Assembly (NCBI GenBank): GCA_018649625.1
Contig: JABIHN010000027.1
Location: 1-52,466, forward strand
Source: Fidelibacterota bacterium
GTDB taxonomy: Bacteria > Fidelibacterota > Marinisomatia > Marinisomatales > UBA1611
Direction of reading: 5' to 3'
Length of the DNA stretch: 52,466 nucleotides
This document shows, piece after piece, positions 45,313-52,466 of this stretch (the first letter of the stretch is position 1; every line of letters begins with the position of its first letter). Made by a program: the position numbers and the translations under genes. The notes below the pieces were generated by a model that saw only the letters and a list, made by a program, of their open reading frames with translations, had not been told where the DNA came from and made no database searches.

Positions 45313-47142
45313 ATGAGACGTATTTTTTTTACAATAGAGCTAATTATATTTAATACGACGGTATTTCCTCAATCTCAAACACTGTATGGCCCAGATTTAT
45401 TTAGGGTGATTGAAGAAGGGCAATCTGGTTTTAATGCCAACTTAGACATGGCCGACCGCTTCAGTCGTGATCATGATAATGCAGGAGATATTAATGGAGA
45501 CGGTGTTACGGACTTAGTTGTGGGGGCACGATCCGATGATGATGGTGCAATAGATGCTGGAGCCGTATACATTTTATTTATGAATCAAGATGGCACGGTC
45601 CAATCTCATCAAAAAATTTCTATGTTAGAAGGCGACTTCACAGATACATTAAATGAAAGTAATTACTTCGGATATGGCGTTGCAGGTATAGGAGATATTG
45701 ATGGAGATGCTGTTCCGGATATTGCCGTATCATCCATTTCTCCGCCCAATAATTCGTTATATATTTTACATTTAAATACAGATGGGACAGTGAAAGATTT
45801 CATTAAAAATGAAAATATTATTTCTCAAGGATTATCAGCGCTTGGAGATTTGAATGGTGATGGTAGAATTGATCTTGCAATTTGCAATCCTAACTCGAAT
45901 GATGGTGGTGTCAATCGTGGTGCAATTGATATTGTATTTTTAGATTCCACATCACACATTATAGATTCGAATACCGTAACTATTAGTTCAACTCAAGGTG
46001 GTTTTGGAGATGGAATTGAAAATGGCGAAGGTTTTGGCGGACGAGAAGTTGCACCTCTGGGAGATATTGATGGAGATGGAACAATTGAAATTGCTGTAGG
46101 GTCATTTAAAGCAGATGATGGACGTGGCGCCATTTGGATTCTTTCTCTGGACCCAATTACATTTACTGTTGTTTCTAAATCAAAAATCGGTGAAAACCAA
46201 GGTGGTTTTAATGAATTATTGCCGGAAGCCACAAATAATAATTCATCCAATGGAGCCATGTTTGGTCATGCACTGTGTAAAGTTGGAGATTTAAATGGGG
46301 ATGGTGTGCCCGATCTTATGACAGGCGCCAATCAGTTTAATGAAGGATATGCTTATATTTTATACTTAAACGCGGATAAATCTGTAAAAACATTTCAACG
46401 TATCAATAATGAAGAAGGAGGCTTTGGATTAGAATTAGTAGCTTCGGGTCAAAATGGGAACGGAGAACGCTTTACCAGATCCATGTCATTTTTGGGCGAT
46501 TTACGTCAAGATGGAACAATAGCTGTTAATGTTGGAGGTGGTGCAGGCGGTACGGGAACTTTGTATATTCTATTTTTTAAACCATGTAATTTTGAAAATG
46601 AAGAAGGAACATATTTTTGGCAAGGCGGAAATATGCTTTTTAGTAATTGGACCCATAGTTCACAAACGGTGGATGGACCTTTATCCTTTGAGCAGTGTGT
46701 TTTTAAAACCTTTGAATTCGATGCGCCAAAAATGACGTTTAAAGAAGAAGATGGTCGGTGTATTTGTAAAGATTCAACCGCAACACTGGCATTTAGTTCG
46801 GAAGGTAGTTTATCATTTATTAATACATGTAGTTCTGTTTATTCTTTGGATATAGATAATTATTCAGGAATGTCTGGTGAATTCAATCTTTTAACGAATT
46901 ATCCTAATCCATTTAACCCAACGACAATGATTCCGTTTTTTATTGGTTTAGAGTCACGGGAAATCCAAATGAAAATATTTAACATTACAGGTCAGATAAT
47001 TGAATTATTGATTGATGATATTTTTGAACCAGGATACCATGAAATACAATGGAATGGCAACCAGCACCCATCGGGAATCTATTTTGTGAAAATTACATCT
47101 GGACATAAAACTGCAACGCAAAAAATAATTTTATTAAAGTAA
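45313..47142 (+). CDS. FG-GAP repeat (integrin-alpha-like) T9SS cargo protein
   Basis: A 609-residue exported protein with signal peptide and six FG-GAP beta-propeller repeats carrying calcium loops of the type GDINGDGVTDLVVGA, GDIDGDAVPDIAVSS, GDLNGDGRIDLAICN, GDIDGDGTIEIAVGS, GDLNGDGVPDLMTGA, and a degenerate GDLRQDGTIAVNVGG. A cysteine-containing stretch follows at about 420-515, then a T9SS type A domain (YPNPFNPTTMI). It is probably a calcium-dependent surface adhesin or scaffold. AACGGAGAG gives a clear ribosome-binding site. Its stop overlaps the next start by one base. Confidence 0.88.
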   Translation: MRRIFFTIELIIFNTTVFPQSQTLYGPDLFRVIEEGQSGFNANLDMADRFSRDHDNAGDINGDGVTDLVVGARSDDDGAIDAGAVYILFMNQDGTVQSHQKISMLEGDFTDTLNESNYFGYGVAGIGDIDGDAVPDIAVSSISPPNNSLYILHLNTDGTVKDFIKNENIISQGLSALGDLNGDGRIDLAICNPNSNDGGVNRGAIDIVFLDSTSHIIDSNTVTISSTQGGFGDGIENGEGFGGREVAPLGDIDGDGTIEIAVGSFKADDGRGAIWILSLDPITFTVVSKSKIGENQGGFNELLPEATNNNSSNGAMFGHALCKVGDLNGDGVPDLMTGANQFNEGYAYILYLNADKSVKTFQRINNEEGGFGLELVASGQNGNGERFTRSMSFLGDLRQDGTIAVNVGGGAGGTGTLYILFFKPCNFENEEGTYFWQGGNMLFSNWTHSSQTVDGPLSFEQCVFKTFEFDAPKMTFKEEDGRCICKDSTATLAFSSEGSLSFINTCSSVYSLDIDNYSGMSGEFNLLTNYPNPFNPTTMIPFFIGLESREIQMKIFNITGQIIELLIDDIFEPGYHEIQWNGNQHPSGIYFVKITSGHKTATQKIILLK

Positions 47143-48200
47143 TGAAATATTCTCCTATTCTTTTTATATCATTAGCACTGTCCGGACTTTATGGGCAATG
47201 CGATAGTGCTTATACTTATTACTCACAGTTGCCATCTAATGTTACAATTTTGATTGGAGATTCATGCCTTTATGATGAAGATATAACTGTATTAGATAGC
47301 CTTATAGCCATTAATAATCTCGAATATGATTCTCCCTTGGAATTGGGAACTCAAACTTGGTTTAACGGGCGACTTAGATTTCTCGTTGCTGGGAATTATG
47401 GAAATAGTTCAGGCGTGAATGATACAATATTTACCTTACCCAATAATATTGGGAACTGGACTGAAATGGCATCTCTTTATCTCGAATGGAATCGAATTAG
47501 CCAACTACCAGAATCTTTCACTGAAATGGCTGGACTCCAATCTTTTTATATCAATAATAACGTATTGGTGACTTTGCCCGACAGTATTGGAACTTTAGAA
47601 AGTTTATATTTTTTAGATTTAGGATATAACCAAATTGAAAGTATTCCTGAGTCAATTTGCTCTTTATCAGCCCTGACATATTTATGGGTTTTTAATAACA
47701 ACTTGGAACAACTCCCAGATTGTTTTTGTGAAATGAATATGGATTGGAATGATGATGATAATGGTGGGTATCCTTTTTTTGCAATTGGTGCAAATATGCT
47801 TTGTGATAGTGTGAATTTCTGTATTGCGGAAAGTGATCATTTCGAATTGAGCTTAGATCAGTTTTATTATTCTTTTCCGGTTTTTGCTCCTCAAGATTGT
47901 GGAGCTGTTAGTATTGATTCTAAAGTATTGGCTTATCAATTTAATATTTCTTATTCATTCCCAAACCCATTTAATCCAGAAACAAGATTAGAATTAAATA
48001 TTCCTTATAATCGAAAATTAGATATTAGAGTGTTTGATATATTAGGAAATCAAGTGGATATTATTTCAAATGATAAAATATACACTTCGGGAATCCATCA
48101 TATTAACTGGAATGGAAGTGACTTTTCATCGGGGATTTATTTTTTAAAAATAAATGACGGAATTGATTATCAAATTCGAAAAATGATATTGGTTAAATAA
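47142..48200 (+). CDS. Leucine-rich-repeat T9SS cargo protein
   Basis: A 352-residue exported protein. After the signal peptide (ILFISLALSGLYGQ) and a cysteine-bearing N-cap come about four LRR units of 23 residues: MASLYLEWNRISQLPESF, LQSFYINNNVLVTLPDSI, LYFLDLGYNQIESIPESI and LTYLWVFNNNLEQLPDCF. A cysteine-rich C-cap and a T9SS type A domain (FPNPFNPETRL) follow. LRR proteins bind other proteins, so a surface interaction role is likely. Start and preceding stop share one base (TAATG). Its stop abuts the stop of the convergent ketoacyl synthase gene. Confidence 0.9.
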   Translation: MKYSPILFISLALSGLYGQCDSAYTYYSQLPSNVTILIGDSCLYDEDITVLDSLIAINNLEYDSPLELGTQTWFNGRLRFLVAGNYGNSSGVNDTIFTLPNNIGNWTEMASLYLEWNRISQLPESFTEMAGLQSFYINNNVLVTLPDSIGTLESLYFLDLGYNQIESIPESICSLSALTYLWVFNNNLEQLPDCFCEMNMDWNDDDNGGYPFFAIGANMLCDSVNFCIAESDHFELSLDQFYYSFPVFAPQDCGAVSIDSKVLAYQFNISYSFPNPFNPETRLELNIPYNRKLDIRVFDILGNQVDIISNDKIYTSGIHHINWNGSDFSSGIYFLKINDGIDYQIRKMILVK

Positions 48201-49166
48201 TTAATATCTAATTAAAGCATTTGCCACAGAAAGCCCCGCACCCGTACCAATAAAAAGTACTAAATCACCACGTTTTATTCTTTTATCAATCACTGCAGTT
48301 GCAAAAGCCATTGGGATAGAAGCCGCAACACAATTTCCATATTTGGAAATAATATTGACCACTTTATCTTTTGAGAATCCTCCGGTGGTTATGTAGGCAT
48401 CTATTGCTTTTTTGGATGCTTGATGGGGAATAATCCAATCAATATCTTTTCGATTAAGCCCAGTTGATTTCATTGTTTTTAGCATCAATCGATATACTTC
48501 TTTTCTGGCAATTTTATAAACAGAAGGGCCATCCATTGTAAATAAGTTATCTTCTCTAGTCGTGTTAGGGTCATGCGGATGTTTATTCGTTCCGCCTCCT
48601 CTTACTTCAGTTAGGTTTGCCCCACTTGGAAATGTTTTCATATCAAAATAAAGTAGTTCACTTTTTTCATTATCAAATGATGGTTCTATCACCACAGCAG
48701 CAGCCCCATCTCCAAGAAGAGATGCGCTTTCTGGTTCATTGAAATTTCGTCCAAGAGTTCCTCGATCTGATGAAATAATTAGGATTCGTTTATAGGAATT
48801 AGAAATAATTAATGAAGCTGCAGTATTTAGGGCAGTTATAAATGAGAGGCAGGTACAATGAATACTAAAAGATGGAATCCCTTTAAATCCTAATTCTCGT
48901 TGGAAAAAAGTTGATGTGTCGGGGATTGTTTGTTTTGGTACCCCAGAAGCATTAATTATTAAATCGGGCTCTTTACCGTTTTCTAAAGCTTCTAACCCAG
49001 CGATTGAACCCATTTTATCTACGTCGATAGTGGATATACGCCTCTCATTTACGCCTGATTTATCTATAATCCATTTTTCCGACTTATTGATTTTTTTAGC
49101 TAATTCGTTCGCTGTTTCTATTTTTGGTGGAATATAAAGACCAACGCTGCTAATTTTTATTTTCAT
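48201..49166 (-). CDS. 3-oxoacyl-ACP synthase III-like (KAS III) condensing enzyme
   Basis: A 321-residue thiolase-fold enzyme. The catalytic triad is recognisable: Cys106 in IHCTCLSFITAL, His in IIPHQASKKAID (about 243) and Asn in KYGNCVAASIP (about 275). The CLSF context differs from the CAGF of housekeeping FabH, and the EVRGGGTNKH segment also suggests a specialised paralogue. It could prime fatty-acid synthesis with an unusual acyl-CoA or make a specialised acyl product. Its neighbours on the strand (barrel, START-like, sulfotransferase) hint at a lipid-related pathway. A 102-bp AT-rich gap separates it from the barrel gene. Confidence 0.87.
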   Translation of the reverse strand: MKIKISSVGLYIPPKIETANELAKKINKSEKWIIDKSGVNERRISTIDVDKMGSIAGLEALENGKEPDLIINASGVPKQTIPDTSTFFQRELGFKGIPSFSIHCTCLSFITALNTAASLIISNSYKRILIISSDRGTLGRNFNEPESASLLGDGAAAVVIEPSFDNEKSELLYFDMKTFPSGANLTEVRGGGTNKHPHDPNTTREDNLFTMDGPSVYKIARKEVYRLMLKTMKSTGLNRKDIDWIIPHQASKKAIDAYITTGGFSKDKVVNIISKYGNCVAASIPMAFATAVIDKRIKRGDLVLFIGTGAGLSVANALIRY

Positions 49167-49268
49167 TTTTTATATAGTTGATATGTTAGAATATTAGTTA
49201 ATAATAAAAAAAATAAAGAACCAATAATTATTTATATATTTTACTAAAATTTTTCAAAAGTTTATTAA

Positions 49269-50696
49269 TTAGAAAAAATATTTTAGTTCAATTCTTAAAT
49301 GTGAAAAATCTTCCATTTTATTAAATTGATACTTGTCGCCATCTGGGTGGTCTTTATTTCCGATAACTTTAGTGAGCCCAATTAATCCTAATAAATCCTG
49401 AGTAATATTATATTCAACTTTATACTCTGTTAATGAACCTGCAATTCCAGAAATTCCGTGATAAAGTCCTAAGTCCAGCATTGCGGTAGTGGTGAGTTTT
49501 AGTTGTTCATTTAAAAACGATTTATCCATGATAATAATTGCAGCTTTTTTTGTAAGAAATGCTAGTGGCACGCCCATTCCAGGCATAAAGAAAAATGATG
49601 GTGTCATTTCATCAGGATTTATATCCAAATTAGGAATGCTAATTTCTTGATCAATTGGAAGTTGGTCTGAAGAATATTCTAAAGTGTCATATTCAAAATA
49701 TTGAGCAATAAAGTTAATACTTACAATTGGGATTTCTGTTTCAACTTGAACAGTTGTTTGATAATAGTTTGCTTTTTCATGCAAGGGATATGAGAAATGA
49801 AGGGAATCATTCCAAATTGGATTAAAGGGGCTATCTCTTAAAATATTCAAGTTTTTATCTTCTGTTGAGAAAAATCCATAATCTCCTCGAAGAATAAACC
49901 ATTCTGTGAGAAAAATGCCTCCAAACCCGAGAACGTTAGTTTTACGATATCCAAAAAGAATATCGATATATGGGAAAGATAGATCAGAGCCATGTCCATA
50001 AACATTGACACCTGTGAGGTTGAAAGTTCGATCATATCCAGAATAATAAGATGCAGAAATTTCACCGATTTCGAAAGAATAGGTTCCTTGAATTCCGCCC
50101 TCAAATGGAAGAGCAGGATTCTGAAATATTTGTGATTCTAATGGATAGATAGGAAGCGTGATAGGAAAATCATCATCGCCTAAAGGAACACGGTTTGTTG
50201 TATGGATTGGCGAAAATACTGCATTGATTTTTAAAGAACCAAAATAATAATCTAAAGCTCCTGATAAAGTTGCCATCTTTCGTTCACGTCCCAAAAAGAA
50301 AATGTAATAATAGTCAAAGGCGCTGGCATTATCTACAGGGCTGTTTTCATCAACGCTACCCCATGAATGGATTTGTTTTCCCATCCTAAACTCAAAATTA
50401 TCGCCACTATATGTCGTATATAGTTCGCGCAAATCCAACTTGAAATCTTGAGGGTCATTTGATTCTAAAAAATGAGTATTCGATCTGAGTTGGTATTCTA
50501 AGGTAATGTTTCCATTGAGAGAAATATTTTCACTTTGATGAAAAAAATCAATAGATCCCATTCGATAAGGAATGTCTATTATTGAATAATCAGATAATCT
50601 TGAAATATTTGCAAAATCAAAATATCCATTAAACGAGAATGGAGATTCTTCACCTATTAATAATCCTATTGAGAGTATTAAAATTATTTTTTTCAT
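49269..50696 (-). CDS. Outer-membrane beta-barrel (porin-like) protein
   Basis: A 475-residue protein with signal peptide (KKIILILSIGLLIG), a start typical of barrels (FSFNGYFDFANISRL), dense amphipathic strands (LRELYTTYSGDNFEFRMGKQ, GSLKINAVFSPIH) and C-terminal phenylalanine (IELKYFF). The phrase RMGKQIHSWGSVDENSPVDN is reminiscent of barrels that accompany MMPL exporters and LolA-like proteins (DUF1302-like), which are encoded 6 kb away on the other strand. Substrate unknown. Confidence 0.78.
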   Translation of the reverse strand: MKKIILILSIGLLIGEESPFSFNGYFDFANISRLSDYSIIDIPYRMGSIDFFHQSENISLNGNITLEYQLRSNTHFLESNDPQDFKLDLRELYTTYSGDNFEFRMGKQIHSWGSVDENSPVDNASAFDYYYIFFLGRERKMATLSGALDYYFGSLKINAVFSPIHTTNRVPLGDDDFPITLPIYPLESQIFQNPALPFEGGIQGTYSFEIGEISASYYSGYDRTFNLTGVNVYGHGSDLSFPYIDILFGYRKTNVLGFGGIFLTEWFILRGDYGFFSTEDKNLNILRDSPFNPIWNDSLHFSYPLHEKANYYQTTVQVETEIPIVSINFIAQYFEYDTLEYSSDQLPIDQEISIPNLDINPDEMTPSFFFMPGMGVPLAFLTKKAAIIIMDKSFLNEQLKLTTTAMLDLGLYHGISGIAGSLTEYKVEYNITQDLLGLIGLTKVIGNKDHPDGDKYQFNKMEDFSHLRIELKYFF

Positions 50697-51298
50697 TAAT
50701 TATCCAAATTTGATAATGATTTATCTAACCAATTTAACACTTCTGTTCCTTGAACTACCCATGCTCGAGTTAATCCAAAGTTTGGAAAATTCCCCAATAA
50801 TTCGCCGTTCCATGCATATACGATTTTGGTTTGGGATTCATTTAATTTTGTTAAAATCCATATTCCTGCTGCATTGGGCAAGCGTACATGATTTGTTTCT
50901 AATATACCGTTAGGGTGTTCAATAGAAGAATATGAAAAAATCCAGTTATTATTTTGAGTTTCAATAGTGTATTGAACGATATAATCTCTTCCATCAAATG
51001 GGAATGGCATATCCAGTACAATTTGTACAATGTTTTCTTCTAACCGGTTTGTACTTGTAACTCGATCAAATATATCCGGATAATGATCTAAATCTTGAAC
51101 CAGTAGTGCAACATTTTGTATAGGATGATAAAAAATTGTTTCAGCACGGCTAATTGGAAATCCTTGAACCATTTTCCAGCTGACTTTAATATCATCAGTT
51201 TGGAGCGTTTCCCAATGAGTTAATGATTGAATTTCATGAAGATCTAGCGCCAATATAGATTGAAAAACAACTGCAATAAGACTGGAAAATATTTTCAT
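50696..51298 (-). CDS. Exported START-like (SRPBCC) lipid-binding protein
   Basis: A 200-residue protein with a signal peptide (FSSLIAVVFQSILA). The rest fits the START/polyketide-cyclase helix-grip fold: VSWKMVQGFPISRAETIF, NVALLVQDLDHYPDIFDRV, VQIVLDMPFPFDGRDYIVQY, and a long C-terminal helix with TRAWVVQGTEVLNWLDKSL. These folds enclose hydrophobic ligands such as lipids. It shares one base with the barrel gene start and follows the sulfotransferase gene by 3 bp, so the three are one transcription unit. Confidence 0.83.
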   Translation of the reverse strand: MKIFSSLIAVVFQSILALDLHEIQSLTHWETLQTDDIKVSWKMVQGFPISRAETIFYHPIQNVALLVQDLDHYPDIFDRVTSTNRLEENIVQIVLDMPFPFDGRDYIVQYTIETQNNNWIFSYSSIEHPNGILETNHVRLPNAAGIWILTKLNESQTKIVYAWNGELLGNFPNFGLTRAWVVQGTEVLNWLDKSLSNLDN

Positions 51299-51301
51299 AA
51301 A

Positions 51302-52384
51302 TTAATTAAGAAATGTTCGATATATATTTGCGCAATCTTTTCGAATTTGTTCTTCGGTTAAGCCAAATTTTTCTAGATTATATTTATGTTCACTTTTATA
51401 TCGCCGTTGGTTTTTGGCCGTGTTTTGAATTGTTTTTTTTATTTCATCATTCTCCTGAAAGTCTACAAACTCCATAATATTATCCATTACAGATTCAAAA
51501 TTTGACATGATATCATCAAATGGTATTATGAGTACTTTTTTCTTATCGATTTTCCCAGTTGACCAATCATCATGAAATCGATTTAATAATTGGATGAGTG
51601 CCTTATATAATCGTTGAATAAATCGATCGCGGATTTTTTTATTTAAGGTCCAAAAGTTAAATTTTTTATCCAAAACACCTGTGACTAAACTTAATCCAGA
51701 TGGAATGACATTTAAGGGGTCACGTATCATATATAATATTTTGGCATCAGGAAAACGATCTATAAATGCTGGTAGGTTTCCGCTTAAGCTAAATAATTTT
51801 CCAATATATCTTTCGCCTTTATTTGAAATCATATTTCGAGTCCACATGGTTTCAAACCAATTGAAATCACGCTTAGATGTATCTCGAATTTTAGGATCTA
51901 CCCATTCAAATAAATCTTCTTCATCAAAAGTTAAAAAGAAGCCGTATAGGAAAAATCCGTCAAAATATCGGAATAACAAGGAGACATCATCAGTTTCGAC
52001 GGAGGTCAAACTTGTTTTATGTGCTTTTGTCGAATGGTGGCGTGCAGGGCTAATAAATTCCAAAATGGGAAGAAAAGGTTTTATCAGTTTTTGAATTATT
52101 ATGGATGGATAAACTAGTTGCCAAAGCTGAGATCCAACACCCAGTCCATTATTTATCAAAAAACGATGTAAGAATGTTGTGCCTGACCTTGGATTCCCAA
52201 CGATAATAATGGGTGATTTTAATTTCTTTTTTATGGAAGGAAATATGAAAATATCTATCTTTTGTCCAAACCAGACACCAACCCTTAATAAAGAAATTAA
52301 TATTCCTGTAATAATAGGGGTAATCCATTTACCGAATGTTTTTCCGATAATTAGATAAACTCTTATAATTCGTTTTAGTATCAA
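51302..52384 (-). CDS. PAPS-dependent sulfotransferase
   Basis: A 360-residue protein of the sulfotransferase family, which transfers sulfate from PAPS to hydroxyl or amine groups. The 5'-phosphosulfate loop is IIVGNPRSGTTFLHRF (about 60-75), and the 3'-phosphate region is YMIRDPLNVIPSGLSL (about 218-233). The first 45 residues are hydrophobic with interspersed basic residues and may attach it to the membrane. Operon partners encode a START-like lipid-binding protein and a barrel, so the acceptor could be a lipid; that is inference. No promoter is evident in the 82 bp left before the window edge. Confidence 0.88.
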   Translation of the reverse strand: MILKRIIRVYLIIGKTFGKWITPIITGILISLLRVGVWFGQKIDIFIFPSIKKKLKSPIIIVGNPRSGTTFLHRFLINNGLGVGSQLWQLVYPSIIIQKLIKPFLPILEFISPARHHSTKAHKTSLTSVETDDVSLLFRYFDGFFLYGFFLTFDEEDLFEWVDPKIRDTSKRDFNWFETMWTRNMISNKGERYIGKLFSLSGNLPAFIDRFPDAKILYMIRDPLNVIPSGLSLVTGVLDKKFNFWTLNKKIRDRFIQRLYKALIQLLNRFHDDWSTGKIDKKKVLIIPFDDIMSNFESVMDNIMEFVDFQENDEIKKTIQNTAKNQRRYKSEHKYNLEKFGLTEEQIRKDCANIYRTFLN

Positions 52385-52466
52385 TTGATTCCTTTTTATC
52401 CAAAATAGATGGTGTGAATAATAAAGTGAAATTATTAAAAGTTTATGAAAAAAATAATTATTTAAC

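Noticed and set aside
45993-46259. Proline/serine-rich antisense frame opposite the FG-GAP gene
   Set aside because: It mirrors the Gly/Asp-rich FG-GAP codons and its composition is explained by the sense strand.
1-52466. CRISPR arrays, insertion sequences, prophage or integrase genes
   Set aside because: No regularly spaced repeats, transposase or integrase motifs, or terminal inverted repeats were seen in either strand.

Overview
The window is an AT-rich stretch of bacterial chromosome, densely packed with protein genes. It carries one tRNA and no visible mobile element or CRISPR array. Six predicted exported proteins end in a type IX secretion (T9SS) type A sorting domain with the recurrent core YPNPFNPSTTI or a close variant. 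One also carries a dockerin-like segment, and c-type multiheme cytochromes are abundant. Together these features suggest a marine member of the Fibrobacterota-Chlorobiota-Bacteroidota side of the tree, most likely Candidatus Marinimicrobia (SAR406). This placement is an inference from family composition; no marker-gene phylogeny was possible.

Layout: 1-1125 holds the 3' end of lon, tRNA-Val(UAC) and a cold-shock gene with its terminator. 1200-14000 is a run of exported genes: a large T9SS cargo protein, a cytochrome c/copper monooxygenase-like T9SS cargo, a VOC protein, small exported proteins, a DUF5683-like protein, a cohesin-like lipoprotein and a 1,559-residue LamG/repeat/dockerin/T9SS protein. 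14000-22600 is mixed: a PspC protein with a 56-aa membrane partner, an AlkB-type alkane hydroxylase with a class V aminotransferase, a nucleosidase-like protein with a spore-photoproduct-lyase-like radical SAM protein, an M14-like predicted metallo-hydrolase, a HAD-IIA phosphatase and several tiny membrane proteins. 23157-25180 encodes two overlapping GAPDH homologues, the first lacking the catalytic cysteine. 25189-27141 (minus) is acetoacetyl-CoA synthetase.

27228-34966 (minus) is the most striking block. In transcription order it encodes a 5-heme cytochrome, an outer-membrane beta-barrel, a 4-heme cytochrome, a membrane-anchored 10-heme cytochrome and an EF-hand NADPH-oxidase (NOX5-like) flavocytochrome. 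It reads as one operon and could form a calcium-responsive path for electrons from NAD(P)H across the inner membrane, through the periplasm and out through a porin. That function is inferred.

35157-37436 carries PPi-dependent phosphofructokinase and class II aldolase; with the canonical GAPDH they supply three core glycolytic or gluconeogenic steps. 37487-39508 (minus) pairs thiamine pyrophosphokinase with a sodium:solute symporter. 39793-43152 encodes an RND/MMPL exporter, a small membrane protein and a LolA-like protein. 43182-48200 holds three T9SS cargo proteins (arylsulfotransferase-like, FG-GAP and LRR). 48201-52384 (minus) holds a sulfotransferase, a START-like protein, a porin-like beta-barrel and a ketoacyl synthase III.
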